This document shows, piece by piece, positions 13,874-25,803 of a stretch of 64,000 bases of DNA; the first letter of the stretch is position 1, and the number at the start of each line of letters is the position of its first letter. This DNA comes from Petrolisthes cinctipes (lineage: Eukaryota > Arthropoda > Malacostraca > Decapoda > Porcellanidae). The stretch spans positions 2,852,001-2,916,000 of the forward strand of contig JAWQEG010001306.1 of the NCBI GenBank assembly GCA_033782935.1, given 5' to 3'. The notes under the pieces were generated by a model. The model was given only the letters and a program-made list of their open reading frames with translations, made no database searches and was not told where the DNA came from. A program made the position numbers and the translations under genes.

Positions 13874-13961
13874 GTACCCGTTTATATCTCAAATTCAGGC
13901 TCAAAACACCCGAAAATTCAATATTTTGGGGTCCCAGAAGCAATCTGTACATGCCTACTCA
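13874..13961 (+). repeat. Half-monomer H2 (88 bp) of a full monomer
   Basis: This is the second half of the same B2 monomer, from gtacccgttt to cctactca. It aligns co-linearly with H1: tcaggctcaaaaca, gaaaattcaatatttt, gtcccagaagcaatctg and tacatgcctac each have a counterpart in H1 at the same offset. It is the better conserved half across monomer types. Confidence 0.75.
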
Positions 13962-16900
13962 GTGCTAGAATATTTTCAAAATATAGGCTAAAAACATGCT
14001 AAAAATCGATCTTTTAGGTGCCAAAAAGTCGATATCTCAAATTCAGTCCCAAAACACCCGAAAATTCGATATTTAGGGGTCCCAGAAGCGATCTGTACAT
14101 GCCTACTCCGTGTTAGAGTATTTTCAAAATACATGCTCAAAACATACTGAAAATCGATCTTTTAGGTGCACAAAAGTCGATATGTGCATGCATCTTCAGT
14201 GCCCGTTTATATCTCAAATTCAGGCTCAAAACACCCGAAAATTCAATATTTTGGGGTCCCAGAAGCAATCTGTACATGCCTACTCAGTGTTAGAGTATTT
14301 TCAAAATACAGGCCCAAAACATGCTGAAAATCGATATTTTTGGTGCCAAAAAATCGATATCTCAAATTCAGTCCCAAAACTCCCGAAAATTCGATATTTA
14401 GAGGACCCAGAAGGTATCTGTACATGCCTACTCCGTGTTAGAGTATTTTCAAAATACAGGCCAAAAACATACTGAAAATCGATCTTTTAGGTGCACAAAA
14501 GTCGATATGTGCATGCATCTTCTGTACCCGTTTATATCTCAAATTCTGGCCATAAACACCCGAAAATTCGATATTTTGGGGTCCCAGAAGCGATCTGTAC
14601 ATGCCTACTCCGTGTTAGAGTATTTTCAAAATTCAGGCCCTAAACATGCTGAAAATCGTTATTTTTGGTGCCCAAAGTCAATATTTGCATGTATCTTCTG
14701 TACCCGTTTATATCTCAAATTCAGGCTCAAAACACCCGAAAATTCAATATTTTGGGGTCCCAGAAGCAATCTGTACAGTGCTAGAATATTTTCAAAATAT
14801 AGGCTAAAAACATGCTAAAAATCGATCTTTTAGGTGCCAAAAAGTCGATATCTCAAATTCAGTCCCAAAACACCCGAAAATTCGATATTTAGGGGTTCCA
14901 GAAGCGATCTGTACATGCCTACTCCGTGTTAGAGTATTTTCAAAATACATACTCAAAACATACTGAAAATCGATCTTTTAGGTGCACAAAAGTCGATATG
15001 TGCATGCATCTTCAGTACCCGTTTATATCTCAAATTCAGGCTCAAAACACTCGAAAATTCAATATTTTGGGGTCCCAGAAGCAATCTGTACATGCCTACT
15101 CAGTGTTAGAGTATTTTCAAAATACAGGCCCAAAACATGCTGAAAATCGATATTTTAGGTGCCAAAAAGTCGATATCTCAAATTCAGTCCCAAAACACCC
15201 GAAAATTCGATATTTAGGGGTCCCAGAAGCGATCTGTACATGCCTACTCCGTGTTAGAGTATTTTCAAAATACATGCTCAAAACATACTGAAAATCGATC
15301 TTTTAGGTGCACAAAAGTCGATATGTGCATGCATCTTCAGTACCCGTTTATATCTCAAATTCAGGCTCAAAACACCCGAAAATTCAATATTTTGGGGTCC
15401 CAGAAGCAATCTGTACATGCCTACACAGTGCTAGAATATTTTCAAAATATAGGCTAAAAACATGCTGAAAATCGACATTTTAGGTGCCAAAAAATCGATA
15501 TCTCAAATTCAGTCCCAAAACACCCGAAAATTCGATATTTAGAGGTCCCAGAAGGTATCTGTAGATGCCTACTCCGTGTTAGAGTATTTTCAAAATACAG
15601 GCCAAAAACATACTGAAAATCGATCTTTTAGGTGCCCAAAAGTCGATATGTGCATGCATCTTCTGTACCCGTTTATATCTCAAATTCTGGCCCTAAACAC
15701 CCGAAAATTCGATATTTTGGGGTCCCAGAAGCGATCTGTACATGCCTACTCCGTGTTAGAGTATTTTCAAAATTCAGGCCCAAAACATGCTGAAAATCGA
15801 TATTTTTGGTGCCCTAAGTCAATATGTGCATGTATCTTCTGTACCCGTTTATATCTCAAATTCAGGCTCAAAACACCCGAAAATTCAATATTTTGGGGTC
15901 CCAGAAGCAATCTGTACAGTGCTAGAATATTTTCAAAATATAGGCTAAAAACATGCTAAAAATCGATCTTTTAGGTGCCAAAAAGTCGATATCTCAAATT
16001 CAGTCCCAAAACACCCGAAAATTCGATATTTTGGGGTCCCAGAAGCGATCTGTAAATGCCTACTCCGTGTTAGAGTATTTTCAAAATTCAGGCCCAAAAC
16101 ATGCTGAAAATCGATATTTTCGGTGCCCAAAGTCAATATGTGCATGTATCATCTGTACCCGTTTATACCTCAAATTCAGGCTCAAAACACCCGAAAATTC
16201 AATATTTTGGGGTCCCAGAAGCAATCTGTAGATGCCTACTCAGTGCTAGAATATTTTCAAAATATAGGCTAAAAACATGCTAAAAATCGATCTTTTAGGT
16301 GCCAAAAAGTCGATATCTCAAATTCAGTCCCAAAACACCCGAAAATTCGATATTTAGGGGTCCCAGAAGCGATCTGTACATGCCTACTCCGTGTTAGAGT
16401 ATTTTCAAAATTCAGGCCCAAAACATGCTGAAAACCGATATTTTTGGTGCCCAAAGTCAATATGTGCATGTATCTTCTGTACCCGTTTATATCTCAAATT
16501 CAGGCTCAAAACACCCAAAAATTCAATATTTTGGGGTCCCGGAAGCAATCTGTACAGTGCTAGAATATTTTTAAAATATAGGCTAAAAACATGCTAAAAA
16601 TCGATCTTTTAGGTGCCAAAAAGTCGATATCTCAAATTCAGTCCCAAAACACCCGAAAATTCGATATTTAGGGGTCCCAGAAGCGATCTGTACATGCTTA
16701 CTCCGTGTTAGAGTATTTTCAAAATACATACTCAAAACATACTGAAAATCGATCTTTTAGGTGCACAAAAGTCGATATGTGCATGCATCTTCAGTACCCG
16801 TTTATATCTCAAATTCAGGCTCAAAACACCCGAAAATTCAATATTTTGGGGTCCCAGAAGCAATCTGTACATGCCTACTCAGTGTTAGAGTATTTTCAAA

Positions 16901-16971
16901 ATACAGGCCCAAAACATGCTGAAAATCGATATTTTAGATGCCCAAAGTCAATATGTGCATGTATCTTCCGT

Positions 16972-18367
16972 ACCCGTTTATATCTCAAATTCAGGCTCAA
17001 AACACCCGAAAATTCAATATTTTGGGGTCCCAGAAGCAATCTGTACATGCCTACACAGTGCTAGAATATTTTCAAAATATAGGCTAAAAACATGCTAAAA
17101 ATCGACATTTTAGGTGCCAAAAAATCGATATCTCAAATTCAGTCCCAAAACACCCTTAAATTCGATATTTAAAGGTCCCAGAAGGTATCTGTACATGCCT
17201 ACTCCGTGTTAGAGTATTTTCAAAATACAGGCCAAAAACATACTGAAAATCGATCGTTTAGGTGCCCAAAAGTCGATATGTGCATGCATCTTCTGTACCC
17301 GTTTATATCTCAAATTCTGGCCCTTAACACCCGAAAATTCGATATTTTGGGGTCCCAGAAGCGATCTGTACATGCCTACTCCGTGTTAGAGTATTTTCAA
17401 AATTCAGGCCCAAAACATGCTGAAAATCGATATTTTTGGTGCCCAAAGTCAATATGTGCATGTATCTTCTGTACCCGTTTATATCTCAAATTCAGGCTCA
17501 AAACACCCGAAAATTCAATATTTTGGGATCCCAGAAGCAATCTGTACATGCCTACTCAGTGCTAGAATATTTTCAAAATATAGGCTAAAACATGCTGAAA
17601 ATCGATATTTTTGGTGCCAAAAAATCGATATCTCAAATTCAGTCCCAAAACACCCGAAAATTCGATATTTAGAGGTCCCAGAAGGTATCTGTACATGCCT
17701 ACTCCGTGTTAGAGTATTTTCAAAATACAGGCCAAAAACATACTGAAAATCGATCTTTTAGGTGCCCAAAAGCCGATATGTGCATGCATCTTCTGTACCC
17801 GTTTATATCTCAAATTCTGGCCCTAAACACCCGAAAATTCGATATTTTGGGGTCCCAGAAGCGATCTGTATATGCCTACTCCGTGTTAGAGTATTTTCAA
17901 AATTCAGGCCCAAAACATGCTGAAAATCGATATTTTTGGTGCCCAAAGTCAATATGTGCATGTATCTTCTGTACCCGTTTATATCTCAAATTCAGGCTCA
18001 AAACACCCGAAAATTCAATATTTTGGGGTCCCAGAAGCAATCTGTACAGTGCTAGAATATTTTCAAAATATAGGCTAAAAACATGCTAAAAATCGATCTT
18101 TTAGGTGCCAAAAAGTCGATATCTCAAATTCAGTCCCAAAACACCCGAAAATTCGATATTTAGGGGTCCCAGAAGCGATCTGTACATGCCTACTCCGTGT
18201 TAGAGTATTTTCAAAATACAGGCCCAAAACATGCTGAAAATCGATATTTTAGATGCCCAAAATCAATATGTGCATGCATCTTCAGTACCCGTTTATATCT
18301 CAAATTCAGGCTCAAAACACCCGAAAATTCAATATTTTGGGGTCCCAGAAGCAATCTGTACATGCCT
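16972..18367 (+). repeat. Duplicated block, spacing 1,315 bp, copy 1
   Basis: The block A2-B2-C, A2-B2-del10-C2 and a B1-C1 pair recurs with a constant shift of 1,315 bp. The distinctive shared variants are acacccttaaattcg with atttaaagg (17,151 and 18,466), gatcgtttagg, ttttgggatccc and agccgatatg. The only difference I noticed is ggcccaaaac (17,408) against ggctcaaaac (18,723). Confidence 0.85.
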
Positions 18368-19682
18368 ACACAGTGCTAGAATATTTTCAAAATATAGGCT
18401 AAAAACATGCTAAAAATCGACATTTTAGGTGCCAAAAAATCGATATCTCAAATTCAGTCCCAAAACACCCTTAAATTCGATATTTAAAGGTCCCAGAAGG
18501 TATCTGTACATGCCTACTCCGTGTTAGAGTATTTTCAAAATACAGGCCAAAAACATACTGAAAATCGATCGTTTAGGTGCCCAAAAGTCGATATGTGCAT
18601 GCATCTTCTGTACCCGTTTATATCTCAAATTCTGGCCCTTAACACCCGAAAATTCGATATTTTGGGGTCCCAGAAGCGATCTGTACATGCCTACTCCGTG
18701 TTAGAGTATTTTCAAAATTCAGGCTCAAAACATGCTGAAAATCGATATTTTTGGTGCCCAAAGTCAATATGTGCATGTATCTTCTGTACCCGTTTATATC
18801 TCAAATTCAGGCTCAAAACACCCGAAAATTCAATATTTTGGGATCCCAGAAGCAATCTGTACATGCCTACTCAGTGCTAGAATATTTTCAAAATATAGGC
18901 TAAAACATGCTGAAAATCGATATTTTTGGTGCCAAAAAATCGATATCTCAAATTCAGTCCCAAAACACCCGAAAATTCGATATTTAGAGGTCCCAGAAGG
19001 TATCTGTACATGCCTACTCCGTGTTAGAGTATTTTCAAAATACAGGCCAAAAACATACTGAAAATCGATCTTTTAGGTGCCCAAAAGCCGATATGTGCAT
19101 GCATCTTCTGTACCCGTTTATATCTCAAATTCTGGCCCTAAACACCCGAAAATTCGATATTTTGGGGTCCCAGAAGCGATCTGTATATGCCTACTCCGTG
19201 TTAGAGTATTTTCAAAATTCAGGCCCAAAACATGCTGAAAATCGATATTTTTGGTGCCCAAAGTCAATATGTGCATGTATCTTCTGTACCCGTTTATATC
19301 TCAAATTCAGGCTCAAAACACCCGAAAATTCAATATTTTGGGGTCCCAGAAGCAATCTGTACAGTGCTAGAATATTTTCAAAATATAGGCTAAAAACATG
19401 CTAAAAATCGATCTTTTAGGTGCCAAAAAGTCGATATCTCAAATTCAGTCCCAAAACACCCGAAAATTCGATATTTAGGGGTCCCAGAAGCGATCTGTAC
19501 ATGCCTACTCCGTGTTAGAGTATTTTCAAAATACAGGCCCAAAACATGCTGAAAATCGATATTTTAGATGCCCAAAATCAATATGTGCATGCATCTTCAG
19601 TACCCGTTTATATCTCAAATTCAGGCTCAAAACACCCGAAAATTCAATATTTTGGGGTCCCAGAAGCAATCTGTACATGCCT
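18287..19682 (+). repeat. Duplicated block, spacing 1,315 bp, copy 2
   Basis: This is the second copy of 16,972-18,367, overlapping it by 81 bp because the copies are in tandem. It ends where copy 1 has ctacacagtgctag and copy 2 has ctactcagtgttag, so the copy leads into a different next monomer. Confidence 0.85.
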
Positions 19683-22600
19683 ACTCAGTGTTAGAGTATT
19701 TTCAAAATACAGGCCCAAAACATGCTGAAAATCGATATTTTAGATGCCCAAAGTCAATATGTGCATGTATCTTCTGTACCCGTTTATATCTCAAATTCAG
19801 GCTCAAAACACCCGAAAATTCAATATTTTGGGGTCCCAGAAGCAATCTGTACATGCCTACACAGTGCTAGAATATTTTCAAAATATAGGCTAAAAACATG
19901 CTAAAAATCGATCTTTTAGGTGCCAAAAAGTCGATATCTCAAATTCAGTCCCAAAACACCCGAAAATTCGATATTTAGGGGTCCCAGAAGCGATCTGTAC
20001 ATGCCTACTCCGTGTTAGAGTATTTTCAAAATACATGCTCAAAACATACTGAAAATCGATCTTTTAGGTGCAAAAAAGTCGATATGTGCATGCATCTTCA
20101 GTACCCGTTTATATCTCAAATTCAGGCTCAAAACACCCGAAAATTCAATATTTTGGGGTCCCAGAAGCAATCTGTACATGCCTACACAGTGCTAGAATAT
20201 TTTCAAAATATAGGCTAAAAACATGCTGAAAATCGACATTTTAGGTGCCAAAAAATCGATATCTCAAATTCAGTTCCAAAACACCCGAAAATTCGATATT
20301 TAGAGGTCCCAGAAGGTATCTGTACATGCCTACTCCGTGTTAGAGTATTTTCAAAATACAGGCCAAAAACATACTGAAAATCGATCTTTTAGGTGCCCAA
20401 AAGTCGATATGTGCATGCATCTTCTTTACCCGTTTATATCTCAAATTCTGGCCCTAAACACCCTAAAATTCGATATTTTGGGGTCCCAGAAGCTATCTGT
20501 ACATGCCTACTCCGTGTTAGAGTATTTTCAAAATTCAGGCCCAAAACATGCTGAAAATCGATATTTTTGGTGCCCTAAGTCAATATGTGCATGTATCTTC
20601 TGTACCCGTTTATATCTTAAATTCAGGCTCAAAACACCCGAAAATTCAATATTTTGGGGTCCCAGAAGCAATCTGTACAGTGCTAGAATATTTTCAAAAT
20701 ATAGGCTAAAAACATGCTAAAAATAGATCTTTTAGGTGCCAAAAAGTCGATATCTCAAATTCAGTCCCAAAACACCCGAAAATTCGATATTTTGGGGTCC
20801 CAGAAGCGATCTGTAAATGCCTACTCCGTGTTAGAGTATTTTCAAAATTCAGGCCCAAAACATGCTGAAAATCGATATTTTTGGTGCCCAAAGTCAATAT
20901 GTGCATGTATCTTCTGTACCCGTTTATATCTCAAATTCAGGCTCAAAACACCCGAAAATTCAATATTTTGGGGTCCCAGAAGCAATCTGTACAGTGCTAG
21001 AATATTTTCAAAATATAGGCTAAAAACATGCTAAAAATCGATCTTTTAGGTGCCAAAAAGTCGATATCTCAAATTCAGTCCCAAAACACCCGAAAATTCG
21101 ATATTTAGGGGTCCCAGAAGCGATCTGTACATGCCTACTCCGTGTTAGAGTATTTTCAAAATACATGCTCAAAACATACTGAAAATCGATCTTTTAGAAG
21201 CACAAAAGTCGATATGTGCATGCATCTTCAGTACCCGTTTATATCTAAAACTCAGGCTCAAAACACCCGAAAATTCAATATTTTGGGGTCCCAGAAGCAA
21301 TCTGTACATGCCTACACAGTGCTAGAATATTTTCAAAAAATAGGCTAAAAACATGCTAAAAATCGACATTTTAGGTGCCAAAAAATCGATATCTCAAATT
21401 CAATCCCAAAACACCTGAAAATTCGATATTTAGAGGTCCCAGAAGGTATCTGTGCATGCCTACTCCGTGTTATAGTATTTTCAAAATACAGGCCAAAAAC
21501 ATACTGAAAATCGATCTTTTAGGTGCCCAAAAGTCGATATGTGCATGCATCTTCTGTACCCGTTTATATCTCAAATTCAGGCTCAAAACACCCAAAAATT
21601 CAATATTTTGGGGTCCCAGAAGCAATCTGTACAGTGCTAGAATATTTTAAAAAAATAGGCTAAAAACATGCTAAAAATCGATCTTTTAGGTGCCAAAAAG
21701 TCGATATCTCAAATTCAGTCCCAAAACACCCGAAAATTCGATATTTAGGGGTCCCAGAAGCGATCTGTACATGCCTACTCCGTGTTAGAGTATTTTCAAA
21801 ATACATGCTCAAAACATACTGAAAATCGATCTTTTAGGTGCACAAAAGTCGATATGTGCATGCATCTTCAGTACCCGTTTATATCTCAAATTCAGGCTCA
21901 AAACACCCGAAAATTCAATATTTTGGGGTCCCAGAAGCAATCTGTACATGCCTACTCAGTGTTAGAGTATTTTCAAAATACAGGCCCAAAACATGCTGAA
22001 AATCGATATTTTAGATGCCCAAAGTCAATATGTGCATGTATCTTCTGTACCCGTTTATATCTCAAATTCAGGCTCAAAACACCCGAAAATTCAATATTTT
22101 GAGGTCCCAGAAGCAATCTGTACATGCCTACACAGTGCTAGAATATTTTCAAAATATAGGCTAAAAACATGCTAAAAATCGACATTTTAGGTGCCAAAAA
22201 ATCGATATCTCAAATCCAGTCCCAAAACACCCGAAAATTCGATATTTAGAGGTCCCAGAAGGTATCTGTACATGCCTACTCCGTGTTAGAGTATTTTCAA
22301 AATACATGCTCAAAACATACTGAAAATCGATCTTTTAGGTGCACAAAAGTCGATATGTGCATGCATCTTCTGTACCCGTTTATATCTCAAATTCAGTCCC
22401 AAAACACCCGAAAATTCGATATTTTGGGGTCCCAGAAGCGATCTGTAAATGCCTACTCCGTGTTAGAGTATTTTCAAATTTCAGGCCCAAAACATGCTGA
22501 AAATCAATATTTTTGGTGCCCAAAGTCAATATGTGCATGTATCTTCTGCACCCGTTTATATCTCAAATTCAGGCTCAAAACACCCGAAAATTCAATATTT

Positions 22601-24000
22601 TGGGGTCCCAGAAGCAATCTGTACATGCCTACACAGTGCTAGAATATTTTCAAAATATAGGCTAAAAACATGCTAAAAATCGACATTTTAGGTGCCAAAA
22701 AATCGATATCTCAAATTCAGTCCCAAAACACCTGAAAATTCGATATTTAGAGGTCCCAGAAGGTATCTGTACATGCCTACTCCGTGTTATAGTATTTTCA
22801 AAATACAGGCCAAAAACATACTGAAAATCGATCTTTTAGGTGCCCAAAAGTCGATATGTGCATGCATCTTCTGTACCCGTTTATATCTCAAATTCAGGCT
22901 CAAAACACCCAAAAATTCAATATTTTGGGGTCCCAGAAGCAATCTGTACAGTGCTAGAATATTTTCAAAAAATAGGCTAAAAACATGCTAAAAATCGATC
23001 TTTTAGGTGCCAAAAAGTCGATATCTCAAATTCAGTCCCAAAACACCCGAAAATTCGATATTTAGAGGTCCCAGAAGCGATCTGTACATGCCTACTCCGT
23101 GTTAGAGTATTTTCAAAATACAGGCCAAAAACATACTGAAAATCGATCTTTTAGGTGCCCAAAAGTCGATATGTGCATGCATCTTCTGTACCCGTTTATA
23201 TCTCAAATTCAGGCTCAAAACACCCAAAAATTCAATATTTTGGGGTCCCAGAAGCAATCTGTACAGTGCTAGAATATTTTCAAAAAATAGGCTAAAAACA
23301 TGCTAAAAATCGATCTTTTAGGTGCCAAAAAGTCGATATCTCAAATTCAGTCCCAAAACACCCGAAAATTCGATATTTAGAGGTCCCAGAAGCGATCTGT
23401 ACATGCCTACTCCGTGTTAGAGTATTTTCAAAATACAGGCCAAAAACATACTGAAAATCGATATTTTTGGTGCCCAAAGTCAATATGTGCATGTATCTTC
23501 TGTACCCGTTTATATCTCAAATTCAGGCTCAAAACACCCGAAAATTCAATATTTTGGGGTCCCGGAAGCAATGTGTACAGTGCTAGAATATTTTCAAAAT
23601 ATAGGCTAAAAGCATGCTAAAAATCGATCTTTTAGATGCCAAAAAGTCGATATCTCAAATTCAGTCCCAAAACACCCAAAAATTCGATATTTAGGGGTTC
23701 CAGAAGCGATCTGTACATGCCTACTCCGTGTTAGAGTATTTTCAAAATACATGCTCAAAACATACTGAAAATCGATCTTTTAGGTGCACAAAAGTCGATA
23801 TGTGCATGCATCTTCAGTACCCGTTTATATATCAAATTCAGGCTCAAAACACCCGAAAATTCAATATTTTGGGGTCCCAGAAGCAATCTGTACATGCCTA
23901 CTCAGTGTTAGAGTATTTTCAAAATACAGGCCCAAAACATGCTGAAAATCGATATTTTAGATGCCCAAAGTCAATATGTGCATGTATCTTCTCTACCCGT
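19683..24000 (+). repeat. Trimer block with repeated B2-del10 and A2 variants
   Basis: This holds B1-C2, A1 (20,012)-C1, A2 (20,337)-B2-del10-C2, B2-del10-C2, A1 (21,142)-C1, a mixed A2 unit, A1 (21,782)-B1-C1, A1 (22,283)-B2-C1, and further A2-type units. Units with the rare acacccaaaaattcaatatt followed by cagtgctag and caaaaaatagg occur about 1,317 bp apart (21,59x and 22,91x), again at 23,22x, and in copy at 26,32x. They were spread by local copying. Confidence 0.6.
23162..23751 (+). repeat. Duplicated block, spacing 3,103 bp, copy 1
   Basis: This recurs at about 26,265-26,854. Shared rare features are cacccaaaaattcaat, caaaaaataggctaaaa, ggggtcccggaagcaat and ctaaaagcatgct. One clear difference is gcaatgtgtacag here against gcaatctgtacag in the second copy. 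Confidence 0.7.
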
Positions 24001-25803
24001 TTATATCTCAAATTCAGGCTCAAAACACCCGAAAATTCAATATTTTGGGGTCCCAGAAGCAATCTGTGCATGCCTACACAGTGCTAGAATATTTTCAAAA
24101 TATAGGCTAAAAACATGCTAAAAATCGACATTTTAGGTGCCAAAAAAACGATATCTCAAATTCAGTCCCAAAACACCCGAAAATTCGATATTTAGAGGTC
24201 CCAGAAGGTATCTTTACATGCCTACTCCGTGTTAGAGTATTTTCAAAATACAGGCCAAAAACATACTGAAAATCGATCTTTTAGGTGCCCAAAAGTCGAT
24301 ATGTGCATGCATCTTCTGTACCCGTTTATATCTCTAATTCTGGCCCTAAACACCCGAAAATTCGATATTTTGGGGTCCCAGAAGCGATCTGTACATGCCT
24401 ACTCCGTGTTAGAGTATTTTCAAAATTCAGGCCCAAAACATGCTGAAAATCGATATTTTTGGTGCCCAAAGTCAATATGTGTATGTATCTTCTGTACCCG
24501 TTTATATCTCAAATTCAGGCTCAAAACACCCGAAAATTCAATATTATGGGGTCCCAGAAGCAATCTGTACAGTGCTAGAATATTTTCAAAATATAGGCTA
24601 AAAACATGCTAAAAATCGATCTTTTAGGTGCCAAAAAAACGATATCTCAAATTCAGTCCCAAAACACCCGAAAATTCGATATTTAGAGGTCCCAGAATGT
24701 ATCTGTACATGCCTACTCCGTGTTAGAGTATTTTCAAAATACAGGCCAAAAACATACTGAAAATCGCTCTTTTAGGTGCCCAAAAGTCGATATGTGCATG
24801 CATCTTCTGTACCCGTTTATATCTCAAATTCTGGCCCTAAACACCCGAAAATTCGATATTTTGGGGTCCCAGAAGCGATCTGTACATGCCTACTCCGTGT
24901 TAGAGTATTTTCAAAATTCAGGCCCAAAACATGCTGAAAATCGATATTTTTGGTGCCCAAAGTCAATATGTGCATGTATCTTCTGTACCCGTTTATATCT
25001 CAAATTCAGGCTCAAAACACCCGAAAATTCAATATTATGGGGTCCCAGAAGCAATCTGTACAGTGCTAGAATATTTTCAAAATATAGGCTAAAAACATGC
25101 TAAAAATCGATCTTTTAGGTGCCAAAAAAACGATATCTCAAATTCAGTCCCAAAACACCCGAAAATTCGATATTTAGAGGTCCCAGAATGTATCTGTACA
25201 TGCCTACTCCGTGTTAGAGTATTTTCAAAATACAGGCCAAAAACATACTGAAAATCGATCTTTTAAGTGCCCAAAAGTCGATATGTGCATGCATCTTCTG
25301 TACCCGTTTATATCTCAAATTCTGGCCCTAAACACCCGAAAATTCGATGTTTTGGGGTCCCAGAAGCGATCTGTACATGCCTACTCCGTGTTAGAGTATT
25401 TTCAAAATTCAGGCCCAAAACATGCTGAAAATCGATATTTTTGGTGCCCAAAGTCAATATGTGCATGTATCTTCTGTACCCGTTTATATCTCAAATTCAG
25501 GCTCAAAACACCCGAAAATTCAATATTTTGGGGTCCCAGAAGCAATCTGTACAGTGCTAGAATATTTTTAAAATATAGGCTAAAAACATGCTAAAAATCG
25601 ATCTTTTAGGTGCCAAAAAGTCGATATCTCAAATTGAGTCCCAAAACACCCGAAAATTCGATATTTAGGGGTTCCAGAAGCTATCTGTACATGCCTACTC
25701 CGAGTTAGAGTATTTTCAAAATACATGCTCAAAATATACTGAAAATCGATCTTTTAGGTGCACAAAAGTCGATATGTGCATGCATCTTCAGTACCCGTTT
25801 ATA
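24001..25803 (+). repeat. Duplicated block, spacing 3,743 bp, copy 1
   Basis: This holds C1 followed by three consecutive A2-B2-del10-C units of 491 bp (A2 at 24,229, 24,720 and 25,211). It recurs at 27,744-29,546. Shared rare variants are aaaaaaacgatatctc, tatctttacatgcc, ctctaattctgg, aatattatgggg, aaaatcgctctt and ccgagttagag. I noticed about five single-base differences, so identity is roughly 99.7 percent. Confidence 0.85.

Larger units (their letters stand above)
13609..14109 (+). repeat. Reference trimer A2-B2-C2, 501 bp
   Basis: This is a clean plus-strand trimer: A2 at 13,609-13,785, B2 at 13,786-13,961 (full length) and C2 at 13,962-14,109. The preceding trimer starts exactly 501 bp upstream at 13,108 and the next A1 starts at 14,110. 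The 501-bp period is the most frequent spacing between A monomers in the window, followed by 491 and about 325 bp. Confidence 0.88.
12607..16971 (+). repeat. Mostly trimeric block with C-monomer dimers
   Basis: Order by hand: A1 (12,607)-B1-C1, A2 (13,108)-B2-C, A2 (13,609)-B2-C2, A1 (14,110)-B/C hybrid, A2 (14,435)-B2-del10-C2, A1 (14,926)-C, A1 (15,251)-C1, A2 (15,576)-B2-del10-C, B2-C2, B2-del10-C2, A1 (16,705)-B1. The stretch from about 15,155 to 16,120 recurs 4,761 bp downstream (about 19,916-20,881) with shared rare variants gccctaagtc and tctgtaaatgcc. Confidence 0.65.

Noticed and set aside
13786..13961. Short palindromic motifs (atcgat, tgtaca, tgcatgca) as protein-binding sites
   Set aside because: Six to eight base palindromes are expected in AT-rich repeats and vary between monomer types without paired change, so I kept only the 15-mer that shows paired change.
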